Of a stretch of 24,401 nucleotides of DNA, positions 1 to 7,015 are shown piece after piece; the first letter of the stretch is position 1, and the number at the start of each line of letters is the position of its first letter. Made by a program: the position numbers and the translations under genes. The stretch is from Gammaproteobacteria bacterium (GTDB lineage Bacteria; Pseudomonadota; Gammaproteobacteria; Pseudomonadales; M0112), in the NCBI GenBank assembly GCA_006227085.1, contig SBFY01000171.1, forward strand, positions 1 to 24,401, given 5' to 3'. Below the pieces are notes generated by a model, which was not told where the DNA came from, made no database searches, and worked only from the letters and a program-made list of their open reading frames with translations.

Positions 1-1385
1 ACTTCCGTGTCGAGTGACGGGTTGCCTTGTTCATAACTGGCGGTGGCTTCATGCACGCCATCACTGAACAATTCTTCCACGGCAGGCGCGCGTTCGCTAC
101 GCGATACGGCGGCGGTCAGGCTGTGTGCCGGCGTGAGTTCGATGATGGTTGATGCCGAACCGCTCCATGCCTGGTGGCTACGCTCGCGATAGCCTTCGGC
201 ATCGATATGCTGGTCATCAAACCGCGCTCCGAATTCCCATGTCCAGATACCGTGTTGCCATTGCTCGATCCAGAACAAGCCTGCGCTGCGGATATCCGAT
301 GCGGGTACGAAGGCTTCTTCGCCGATTGCCGCAAAGTTGCGGTCGAGCGCTTGTGCGCCCACAACGCCAGTCCAGTTCCCGATAGGCTGGTGCAACCATT
401 CCACCCGGGCCTCGGTCGTTTCATTGGTGAAGGTTGTGCCGGTCACAGCGCCGGTATATTCGCGATGGGTGTAATCGGTATAAGCGAGGTTGGCACGCAG
501 GTTGCGGGTGATGCTGTCTTCGGGTGACAGTTCGCCTTTCCAGTCGAAGCGGTCCTGCTCAAGCGCGATGCGCACCGGGGCTTCCCCTTCATGACCGTGC
601 CCGGGAATGCCGTAATCGTTTTCCAGGTGGCTCCAGGCAATGCCGGTATAACCGCCATCAAAAACGCCGCTGACCCCGCCGGTGGATGACCAGGCGCGGG
701 CATCACTGTTGTCCAGCACGCCGGATCGCGCGGGTTCATCAGGGTAACGCTCAGCCAATCCCGGTATTCCGGTATTGTTGTTTTCGCGATACACGCCATC
801 CCAGTGCCAGGCCAGTGAGCCGGCGCCACCATCGGCACGAACGACACTGGTGTTGCCGTCGTTGCCGGTGTCATGGCGTTGCTCCAATGCGAACCGGGTG
901 TGTTCCGGTACGGTTTGCGGGATGCGGTTATCGATCACATTGACGATGCCGCCAATCGCCCCGCTGCCATACAGCAAGGTAGCCGGCCCGCGAATGATTT
1001 CAATGCGGTCCGCCAATAAGGGCTCAGTGCCATTGGCATGATCGGGGCTGATGGATGAAGCGTCACTGTTGGCAATGCCGTTGCTCAGCACACTAACCCG
1101 TCCACCACCCTGGCCGCGGATAACCGGCTGGCCAACACCGTTACCAAAGCTGGCACTGGTGACGCCGGGTGTGCGGTTCAAGGTCTCGCCCAATGTGCTG
1201 GCCGCCTGTCGTTGCAGCGCTTCACTGTCGAGAATGGTCACGGGCAAGGCGGTGTCGGCGGTTGAATGGGCCAATGGCGCCGATACCAGGATTTCTTCCA
1301 GGGTGTGCGGGTCGTTGGCATGGGCCGGCACGGTACATATGGTGCCTGCGATACATGCGCAGGCAATACGGGAAAAGCCAGTCAT
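1..1385 (-). CDS. znuD: TonB-dependent outer-membrane receptor, ZnuD-like zinc receptor (partial, C-terminus beyond window)
   Basis: Outer-membrane beta-barrel receptor for TonB-driven import, probably of zinc. About 461 codons are present; the barrel C-terminus lies left of base 1. A signal peptide (residues 1-23, ending AHA) is followed by a TonB-box-like EEILVSA, then a plug domain with VIRGQGGGRVSVL and a typical IEIIRGPATLLYGSGAIGG segment. The barrel contains DYGIPGHGHEGEAPVRI, a pattern I know from ZnuD-family zinc receptors; its histidines suit metal capture. The ATG at 1385 has GGAG 7 bases upstream. It lies 67 bases after a small His/Cys protein gene read the same way, which supports a zinc role. 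The class is certain; zinc specificity is inferred from the family motif and the neighbour. Confidence 0.85.
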   Translation of the reverse strand, partial: MTGFSRIACACIAGTICTVPAHANDPHTLEEILVSAPLAHSTADTALPVTILDSEALQRQAASTLGETLNRTPGVTSASFGNGVGQPVIRGQGGGRVSVLSNGIANSDASSISPDHANGTEPLLADRIEIIRGPATLLYGSGAIGGIVNVIDNRIPQTVPEHTRFALEQRHDTGNDGNTSVVRADGGAGSLAWHWDGVYRENNNTGIPGLAERYPDEPARSGVLDNSDARAWSSTGGVSGVFDGGYTGIAWSHLENDYGIPGHGHEGEAPVRIALEQDRFDWKGELSPEDSITRNLRANLAYTDYTHREYTGAVTGTTFTNETTEARVEWLHQPIGNWTGVVGAQALDRNFAAIGEEAFVPASDIRSAGLFWIEQWQHGIWTWEFGARFDDQHIDAEGYRERSHQAWSGSASTIIELTPAHSLTAAVSRSERAPAVEELFSDGVHEATASYEQGNPSLDTE

Positions 1386-1413
1386 AAGGGACTCCTTCAA
1401 CGGAATAGCATGA

Positions 1414-1433
1414 GCCTGCCCCTGTGGGCAGGC
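1414..1433 (-). other. Intercistronic hairpin between the small zinc-associated gene and znuD
   Basis: GCCTGCCC and GGGCAGGC form a perfect 8-bp GC-rich stem with a 4-base loop. It lies in the 67-base gap between the small gene and the znuD start. On the transcribed strand it is not followed by a T-run, so it is not a standard intrinsic terminator. It could protect mRNA ends or set differential expression of the two genes; that is inference. Confidence 0.6.
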
Positions 1434-1452
1434 GTGTTAAACAATGCTGGTA

Positions 1453-1719
1453 TCAGTTGAAGGACGGTGGGCCGCGGTTGTTCGGGGTGCTGCGCGGGGC
1501 AACAGGTGATGGCGTGTTCCGCCAGTCCAGGGGAACGGACGGGGTGGTTACCGGTAACGGGGCAACCGTGTGGGGAGAGAGGTATTTCTGGTCGCTGTGG
1601 AGTTGGCAGCTGATGCAATCGGTGTGCGGAAGGCCATCACCATGAATGTGCGATGCCTGGCTGATGGCCGAGCCCAGCAACAGCAGTGACAGCAGGAGAA
1701 CCGGTATCAGGCGCTTCAT
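1453..1719 (-). CDS. Small secreted His/Cys-rich protein, zinc-chaperone-like
   Basis: 88 residues. A hydrophobic signal peptide (about residues 1-22, MKRLIPVLLLSLLLLGSAIS then QA) leads into a cluster of possible metal ligands, SHIHGDGLPHTDCISCQLHS (about residues 23-42), with three spaced histidines, a CxxC and a further histidine. The remainder is proline-rich. This resembles short proteins annotated in gammaproteobacteria as ABC-type zinc uptake system zinc chaperones, which often sit beside zinc receptors. It lies directly upstream of the ZnuD-like receptor and probably shares its mRNA. An upstream in-frame extension exists, but this start is preferred because it exposes the signal peptide and fits the predicted promoter. 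Metal binding is inferred from residues. Confidence 0.7.
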   Translation of the reverse strand: MKRLIPVLLLSLLLLGSAISQASHIHGDGLPHTDCISCQLHSDQKYLSPHTVAPLPVTTPSVPLDWRNTPSPVAPRSTPNNRGPPSFN

Positions 1720-1740
1720 GGCTCGGGCAATATCCCTCGT

Positions 1741-1752
1741 AATGGCGCCATT
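1741..1752. promoter_or_regulatory. Perfect 12-bp palindrome overlapping the candidate -10, possible operator
   Basis: AATGGCGCCATT is a perfect palindrome. It overlaps the -10 and expected start site of the promoter for the zinc pair, which is where a repressor would act. It shares AATG/CATT ends with some Zur sites but lacks their AT-rich core, so I do not assign it to Zur. Confidence 0.35.
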
Positions 1753-1778
1753 GTTGGCAAGTTGCCCGCATTCGTCAA
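1750..1778 (-). promoter_or_regulatory. Candidate promoter for the zinc-uptake pair
   Basis: On the minus strand TTGACG (1778-1773) and AACAAT (1755-1750) are separated by exactly 17 bases and lie upstream of the start at 1719. The -35 is a 5/6 match and the -10 a 4/6 match to the sigma70 consensus. Confidence 0.45.
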
Positions 1779-1821
1779 TGCACCTGCTGTGATTGCGTAA
1801 ATACCGGAAAAAAGCCCGGTT

Positions 1822-1830
1822 TGGTACAAT
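1822..1830 (+). promoter_or_regulatory. Extended -10 promoter for the GNAT-nitrilase gene
   Basis: TGGTACAAT matches the extended -10 pattern TGn-TAtAAT (5/6 in the hexamer). It lies 44 bases before the ATG at 1874. No good -35 is seen at 17 bases, which extended -10 promoters can tolerate. It would drive the three-gene run ending in rsmC. Confidence 0.45.
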
Positions 1831-1873
1831 GAACATGTGAATTTGACGAAAAAAAGCGAATTTCAGGTGATTT

Positions 1874-3544
1874 ATGCAAAAAAAGAAGCCGGCAACCCCT
1901 AAAAAAGCACCAAATAAGGCCAAAACTGCCTCTGGCAAGCGTACCGCCAGCAAGCGGGCGCGTCCGGCCGCAGTGCCGGAGGCCGCGGGCAAGCGACGCC
2001 TGTTTGTCCGCAATGCCACCACCCAGGACATCAAGGGTATCCAGCGACTGGTTGACCAGGCCTATCCCGGCAATGACATGCTGACCTATGCGGCTTCGCA
2101 ATTGCGCGGCCAGATGACCACGTTCCCGGAAGGGCAGTTTGTCGCCATGTATGGCGATGAGGTGGTGGGTTATGCCGGCACGTTTGTGATCAGTGGCGGT
2201 ATTGCCTTGAAGCCGCACACCTGGAAGGAAATCACCGGTGGTGGTTACGCGTCACGCCATGACCCGAACGGGGATTGGCTGTATGGCATGGAGATGTCGG
2301 TGCACCCCGGTTATCGCGGCCTGCGCATCGGCCAGCGCCTGTATAACGCCCGCAAGAAGCTCTGCACGGACTGGAACCTGAAAGGCATCGTGTTTGGTGG
2401 TCGCTTGCCCAGCTGGTCAAAGCGGGCGAAAAAATACGACAACGACATTCATGCCTATATCGAGGCGGTCAAGAAAAACCAGGTGCGTGACCAGGTAATG
2501 AGTTTCCAGTTGCGCAATGATTTTGAGCCGATCGGTATCTTGCCGGGCTATCTCGGTAGTGATGCTGAATCGCTCGGTGTTGCCGTGCACATGGTGTGGC
2601 GCAACCCGAATCGCCCTGCAGGCAAGGAAGAAGCGCGCCAGAAGGGTTTTGGTGTCAGCCTGAGTGATAACGTGGTGCGCGTGGCAACCGTGCAATACAT
2701 GCAGCGGCGCGTGACCAGCTTCGAGCAGTTCCTGGGTATTGCGGAATATTTTGTCGATGTGGCCGCTGATTACCGCGCCGACTTTGTGGTGTTCCCGGAA
2801 TTGTTTGCCCTGCAGTTGTTGTCCATCGAAGACCAGGAATTGTCGGCTGCTGAATCCATTGAAGCCTTGACTCGTTACACACCGAAATTCCGTGAAGCTT
2901 TCAGCAGCATGGCGGTGCGTTATAACATCAACATCATTGCCGGTTCGCATCCGACCAAGATGGCGAATGGGCGTGTCGAGAACATTGCCTACGTCATGTT
3001 GCGCGATGGTAGTGTGCATGAACAACCGAAAATCCACCCGACACCCAGCGAGGCATACTGGTGGAATATTGAAGGCGGCGATTACCTGAACGTGATTGAC
3101 ACCGATTGCGGCCCGATCGGTGTGATGATTTGTTACGACAGCGAATTCCCGGAGCTGGGCCGCCACTTGATCGATCAGGGCGCGAACATCCTGTTTGTGC
3201 CGTTCTGTACGGATGAGCGGCAAAGTTACTTGCGCGTGCGCTATTCCTGCCAGGCACGCGCGGTGGAAAACCAGTGCTATGTGGTGATGTCGGGCAATGT
3301 CGGCAACTTACCGAATGTCTCCAATATGGATATCCAGTACGCACAGAGCTGCATCCTGACACCCTGTGATTTCCCGTTTGCACGCGACGGTATTGCCGCT
3401 GATACCACGCCTAATGTCGAAACAGTGGCGTTTGCCGATTTGCGCCTGGATGCCTTGCGCGAAGCGCGCTACAGCGGCACCGTGCAAAACCTCAAGAACC
3501 GTCGCCACGATTTGTATTCGGTGGTGTGGCACAAGAAGGATTAA
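1874..3544 (+). CDS. Bifunctional GNAT acetyltransferase / carbon-nitrogen hydrolase (nitrilase superfamily) fusion
   Basis: 556 residues in three parts. Residues 1-45 are a Lys/Ala/Pro-rich, probably disordered tail. Residues about 43-245 are a GNAT fold with the acetyl-CoA-loop-like GYRGLRIGQRLY. Residues about 265-556 are a nitrilase-superfamily domain with a complete Glu-Lys-Cys triad: E309 in FPELF, K386 in EQPKIH and C420 in MICYDSEFPE. The nitrilase half should hydrolyse an amide or nitrile and the GNAT half transfer an acyl group to an amine; substrates are unknown. The fusion is a recognised annotated architecture. It heads a run with a GDCCVxC-type gene (3-base gap) and rsmC. No signal peptide is visible, so it is likely cytosolic. 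Confidence 0.88.
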   Translation: MQKKKPATPKKAPNKAKTASGKRTASKRARPAAVPEAAGKRRLFVRNATTQDIKGIQRLVDQAYPGNDMLTYAASQLRGQMTTFPEGQFVAMYGDEVVGYAGTFVISGGIALKPHTWKEITGGGYASRHDPNGDWLYGMEMSVHPGYRGLRIGQRLYNARKKLCTDWNLKGIVFGGRLPSWSKRAKKYDNDIHAYIEAVKKNQVRDQVMSFQLRNDFEPIGILPGYLGSDAESLGVAVHMVWRNPNRPAGKEEARQKGFGVSLSDNVVRVATVQYMQRRVTSFEQFLGIAEYFVDVAADYRADFVVFPELFALQLLSIEDQELSAAESIEALTRYTPKFREAFSSMAVRYNINIIAGSHPTKMANGRVENIAYVMLRDGSVHEQPKIHPTPSEAYWWNIEGGDYLNVIDTDCGPIGVMICYDSEFPELGRHLIDQGANILFVPFCTDERQSYLRVRYSCQARAVENQCYVVMSGNVGNLPNVSNMDIQYAQSCILTPCDFPFARDGIAADTTPNVETVAFADLRLDALREARYSGTVQNLKNRRHDLYSVVWHKKD

Positions 3545-3547
3545 GTC

Positions 3548-3757
3548 ATGGGCTGCCTGAACCTGCGGTCGATCGTGCAATGCCCGCATTGCCATTTCAA
3601 GGTGACAGAACGCATGTCGACCACGCAGCAGGTGCGCGAATGGCAGTGCCCTGCGTGCCACAAGAGTGTGCAGGCATCGCCAGGTGCCTGTTGCATATTC
3701 TGTGAATATGGCACGGTGCCTTGCCCGGCGGTGCAACAAGGCAAGGGTGCGCACTGA
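3548..3757 (+). CDS. GDCCVxC-type small cysteine-rich protein
   Basis: 69 residues with two CxxC knuckles (CPHC at 12-15, CPAC at 34-37) and a C-terminal block GACCIFCEYGTVPCP (about 46-60). The family is known as GDCCVxC domain-containing (seleno)protein, about 65-70 residues; here the hallmark reads GACCIFC, so the usual Asp is Ala and Val is Ile. Every relevant position is a Cys codon, so no selenocysteine is needed. Function is unknown; the cysteines suggest zinc binding or redox chemistry. A good ribosome site (AAGGA, 7 bases before ATG) lies in the end of the GNAT-nitrilase gene. Its TGA overlaps the ATG of rsmC by one base (TGATG), implying translational coupling. Confidence 0.75.
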   Translation: MGCLNLRSIVQCPHCHFKVTERMSTTQQVREWQCPACHKSVQASPGACCIFCEYGTVPCPAVQQGKGAH

Positions 3758-4767
3758 TGTTGTCTAATCCTTCACAGCTTGTCTTGCGCAATGAATCGTT
3801 GTTTTCCGGGCGCGAGGTATTACTGGTGGGTGCGCCGCAAGACCGCTTGTCGCAGGAACTGGGCGCGGAAACGAGTGTGCATTGGCACTGGGACTGGTTG
3901 GCACACCAGTACGTCCAGCAGCACGGCGGACGCAGCCATTTCGGCGTTGAACCACCCGATGGTGTGTTCGATGTCGCTATCGTGTTCATGCCGAAAGCAA
4001 AATCGCGACTGCAATATGTGCTGCAACAATTAACCCAAATACTGCCAGCGGGACATCGCGCCTATCTGGTCGGTGAAAAAAAAGAAGGTACTGACAGTGC
4101 TGGCAAATGGTTGGCCACGCTTGGTGACGGTGCACAGAAGATTGATCGCGCCCGCCATTGCATCCTGTGGGAAGTGACCGTGCAGGCACAGCCGGTTTCA
4201 CGGCAGGATATTGCCACACAAAAAACCTTGCCGATTGCTGGATCCGGGTTGTCCGTTGCATTCTGGCCCGGCGTGTTCAGTGAAGGGCGTCTGGATGAAG
4301 GCACAGCGTTGCTGTTGGAACATATCCCGGAATTACCGAAAGGCCCGGTGCTGGATTTTGCCTGCGGCAGTGGTGTGATCGCATCGTTCCTGCTCAAGCG
4401 GCAACCGGCATTGGCGTTAACGGCCGTGGATTGCGATGCGTTTGCGCTGGCCAGCACACAGGCAACCCTGCAGTTGAATCAGCAGACGGGTGTGGTCTTG
4501 CCGTCGGACGGGTTTTCAGCCCTGCAAGGGCAGCGGTTCAGCAGCATTGTCACCAACCCGCCATTTCATGAAGGTTTCAGAACCGATATGGCAATGACGT
4601 CCCGGTTTATCCGTGACATGGCCAGTCATCTGGTGGGTGGCGGGGAACTGTGGCTGGTAGCGAACCGCTTCCTGCCCTATGCCGAAGCCCTGCAGGAGAC
4701 GTTTGCCACTGTGCAGGTAGCGGCCGAAAACCCCCGGTTTGTGCTCTACCATGCCCGCCGGGGCTGA
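3757..4767 (+). CDS. rsmC: 16S rRNA (guanine(1207)-N(2))-methyltransferase RsmC
   Basis: Methylates N2 of G1207 in 16S rRNA of the 30S subunit using S-adenosylmethionine. 336 residues, close to E. coli RsmC (343). The N-terminal half begins MLSNPSQLVLRNESLF and looks like the degenerate substrate-binding Rossmann domain of the family. The C-terminal half is catalytic, opening with PGVFSEGRLDEGTALLL, then the SAM motif DFACGSG (200-206) and the base-methylase motif NPPFH (267-271). The open frame extends upstream, but the ATG at 3757 gives the family N-terminus and overlaps the preceding TGA. The end of the gene carries the first half-site of a candidate PHO box for ppk. Confidence 0.93.
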   Translation: MLSNPSQLVLRNESLFSGREVLLVGAPQDRLSQELGAETSVHWHWDWLAHQYVQQHGGRSHFGVEPPDGVFDVAIVFMPKAKSRLQYVLQQLTQILPAGHRAYLVGEKKEGTDSAGKWLATLGDGAQKIDRARHCILWEVTVQAQPVSRQDIATQKTLPIAGSGLSVAFWPGVFSEGRLDEGTALLLEHIPELPKGPVLDFACGSGVIASFLLKRQPALALTAVDCDAFALASTQATLQLNQQTGVVLPSDGFSALQGQRFSSIVTNPPFHEGFRTDMAMTSRFIRDMASHLVGGGELWLVANRFLPYAEALQETFATVQVAAENPRFVLYHARRG

Positions 4768-4781
4768 CATATTGTTGTCAC
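4764..4781 (+). promoter_or_regulatory. Candidate PHO box upstream of ppk
   Basis: CTGACATATTGTTGTCAC fits the PhoB layout of two 7-mers with a 4-base linker: CTGACAT (6/7) and TTGTCAC (6/7, C allowed at the end). A third half-site CTGTCAG lies at 4797-4803, in phase at two further 11-bp steps; the intermediate position is poor. CATTAT at 4790-4795 could be the -10. The box overlaps the rsmC stop. Control of ppk by PhoB is known in several proteobacteria; here it is inferred from the motif. Confidence 0.45.
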
Positions 4782-4793
4782 AAGGTATCCATT

Positions 4794-4838
4794 ATGCTGT
4801 CAGGCTGGTATGACTCGTCCATGAGCCTGAGCCTATGA
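4794..4838 (+). CDS. Possible 14-codon leader peptide overlapping the ppk start
   Basis: ATG at 4794 opens MLSGWYDSSMSLSL and stops at a TGA whose first bases overlap the ppk ATG (ATGA at 4835-4838). It has an AAGG ribosome site at 4782-4785 with 8-base spacing, whereas the ppk ATG has no visible Shine-Dalgarno of its own. Coupled translation is possible, but only on transcripts starting upstream of 4782, such as rsmC read-through; a PHO promoter here would start too late. Coding status is uncertain. Confidence 0.3.
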   Translation: MLSGWYDSSMSLSL

Positions 4839-7015
4839 GCAACAAGCCTGATAACAGCATCCCCCAACCACCGACAGCCTTGCCGGCGGCTGTTGCGCCG
4901 GTTGCGGTGCCCGAGCAAGGCCTCAAGAAAAAAGCCCGCAAGCATCGATTGGGTGAGCCTTACCTGTACCTGAACCGTGAGCTCAGTCACCTGCAATTCA
5001 ATCAGCGTGTATTAGCGCAAGCCATGGATTCCAAGCATCCCTTGCTGGAGCGGCTGCGTTTCTTGTTGATTTTCAGCAGCAATATGGATGAGTTTTTCGA
5101 GATCCGCGTTGCAAGCCTGAAAAAGCAAGTGGATTTCGGGCGTGAAAAACCCGGCATGGATGGCTTGCGGCCGCAGCAGGTCATGCAAAAAATTTTTGAG
5201 GAGTCACAAAAGGCTATTGTTGAACAATACCGGATATTGAATGGCATCTTGTTGCCTGAATTGCGTAAGGAAAAGATTTTCATCTGGACGCCTGATGAAT
5301 GGACGGAATCGCAAAGACATTGGGCCTATCAGTATTTCCGCAACGAGATTTACCCGGTGGTGAGTCCGCTGGGGTTGGATCCGGCGCATCCATTCCCGCG
5401 ACTGGTCAATAAAAGCCTCAATTTTATTTTGTCACTGTCGGGTAAAGATGCGTTTGGTCGTGAAAGTGGTTTGGCCATCTTGCCAGTGCCGCGCTCGCTG
5501 CCAAGATTGTTGCGACTGCCACCGGAGTTGTGCCGACGCAAGAAAGGCGATCACTTTATTTACTTGTCAGCGATTATCCGTGCTTTTGCGTCAGAGTTTT
5601 TCCCAGGTATGGCGATCAAGGAATGCCACCAGTTCAGGGTGACCCGCAATGCTGACCTGGAGATGAATGATGCTGAAGTGGAAGATATTGCACATGCTTT
5701 GCAAGGCGAATTGCATTTGCGACAGTTTGGTACCGCAGTTCGGCTGGAAGTGAATGCTGCCTGCCCTGAATGGATCAGTGATTATTTGCTGGAGCATTTC
5801 AACCTGGATCGGATGGCCCTCTTTCCTGTGGATGGACAGGTTAATCTGACACGCTTGCTCGCCTTGTACAAAATGCTGGATCGTCCTGACTTGTGTTATC
5901 CCGCCTTCATGCCTGCTTTGCCTGAAGGCGTGACCGAGCACGTTAACCTTTTTGATGCCATCAGTGATCGTGACATCCTGTTGCATCACCCGTATGAATC
6001 ATTTGCACCAGTTGTCGATTTAGTGCGTACCGCCGCACGTGACCCGAATGTGCTAGCGATCAAGCAGACACTCTACCGACTCGGTAATACTTCGGAATTG
6101 ATTGATGCCTTGATCGAGGCAGCGCGCAATGGCAAGGAAGTGATTGCCGTGATCGAGTTGCGCGCCCGTTTTGATGAAGAGGAAAACATGCATTTTGCCA
6201 GCCGACTGCAAGAGGCTGGTGCGGTGGTCGTTTATGGTGTGGTCGGATACAAAACACATGCCAAGCTGTTGATGGTTGTACGCCGGGAAGGCCGGAAGCT
6301 GAAACGTTACCTGCATCTGGCCACGGGTAATTACCATCCTGGCAATGCCAAGGCATATACCGACTATGGATTGATGACAGCTGACCCTGATTTGGGCAAT
6401 GACGTGCACAAGGTATTCCAGCAGATTACTGGTATGGGCAAGAATATTCGCCCACGCTGGCTGCTGCATGCACCATTCAGTTTGCGGCAACGCACGTTGT
6501 CGCTGATCAAGGCGGAAGCGGCAAAGGCGGCCAGTGGCAAGCCTGCGAGAATCATCGCCAAAATTAATGGATTGACCGACACACGCATCATCAAGGCTTT
6601 GTATGAAGCATCTGTCGCTGGTGTCAGGATTGACTTGATCGTGCGCGGCATGTGTTGCTTGCGACCTGGTGTCACAGGGGTGTCAGATAATATACGTGTG
6701 GTTTCGATCATCGGACGCTTCCTGGAACACAGTCGCGTGTTTTATTTCAGTCATGCCGAACCAGCGGTGTATTTATCAAGTGCGGATTGGCGTGAGCGCA
6801 ATCTTGATCGTCGGGTGGAAGTGTGTTTTCCAGTGCGCAGTAGTGCGCTGGCATCGCGCATCGTCAAAGAGCTGGAAACCTATCTGGCGGACAATACCGA
6901 TGCATGGCAGCTGGATGTGGATGGTAACTACCAGCGCCTGGATCCGAAAGGCAGTACCTCAAAATGTGCCCAGCAGCAGTTGCTGGAGAAATTGGGCGCG
7001 CCAGGTAAGCGCTGA
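4835..7015 (+). CDS. ppk1: Polyphosphate kinase 1
   Basis: Reversibly polymerises the gamma-phosphate of ATP into polyphosphate, usually membrane-associated. 726 residues. After a 40-residue low-complexity N-terminus the family opens with YLNRELSHLQFNQRVL, then SSNMDEFFEIRVA. The two PLD-like catalytic halves follow. H475 (in YKTHAKLL) and H494 (in YLHLATGNYH) correspond by motif and by their 19-residue spacing to the phospho-histidine region of E. coli Ppk (His435/His454). ATG at 4835 is the only available start, because an in-frame TGA lies at 4811. The stop touches that of the opposing ppx gene with no spacer. A candidate PHO box and a leader-like ORF precede it. This is the Ppk1 type, not Ppk2. 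Confidence 0.96.
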   Translation: MSNKPDNSIPQPPTALPAAVAPVAVPEQGLKKKARKHRLGEPYLYLNRELSHLQFNQRVLAQAMDSKHPLLERLRFLLIFSSNMDEFFEIRVASLKKQVDFGREKPGMDGLRPQQVMQKIFEESQKAIVEQYRILNGILLPELRKEKIFIWTPDEWTESQRHWAYQYFRNEIYPVVSPLGLDPAHPFPRLVNKSLNFILSLSGKDAFGRESGLAILPVPRSLPRLLRLPPELCRRKKGDHFIYLSAIIRAFASEFFPGMAIKECHQFRVTRNADLEMNDAEVEDIAHALQGELHLRQFGTAVRLEVNAACPEWISDYLLEHFNLDRMALFPVDGQVNLTRLLALYKMLDRPDLCYPAFMPALPEGVTEHVNLFDAISDRDILLHHPYESFAPVVDLVRTAARDPNVLAIKQTLYRLGNTSELIDALIEAARNGKEVIAVIELRARFDEEENMHFASRLQEAGAVVVYGVVGYKTHAKLLMVVRREGRKLKRYLHLATGNYHPGNAKAYTDYGLMTADPDLGNDVHKVFQQITGMGKNIRPRWLLHAPFSLRQRTLSLIKAEAAKAASGKPARIIAKINGLTDTRIIKALYEASVAGVRIDLIVRGMCCLRPGVTGVSDNIRVVSIIGRFLEHSRVFYFSHAEPAVYLSSADWRERNLDRRVEVCFPVRSSALASRIVKELETYLADNTDAWQLDVDGNYQRLDPKGSTSKCAQQQLLEKLGAPGKR

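Noticed and set aside
1453..2034. Long 193-codon minus-strand frame starting at 2034
   Set aside because: Its first part is the shadow of the GNAT-nitrilase gene and the divergent promoter region; only the last 88 codons with signal peptide and metal motif look like a gene.
2417..3223. 268-codon minus-strand frame inside the GNAT-nitrilase gene
   Set aside because: It is antisense to a gene with an intact catalytic triad and shows no family features.
3721..3756. Upstream start for rsmC inside the GDCCVxC-type gene
   Set aside because: The upstream codon is TTG with no support; MLSNPSQLVLRNE at 3757 matches the RsmC N-terminus.
3755..3757. TGA read as selenocysteine in the GDCCVxC-type protein
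   Set aside because: All expected cysteine positions are present as Cys codons and the protein already has family length; the TGA overlaps the rsmC ATG as a normal stop.
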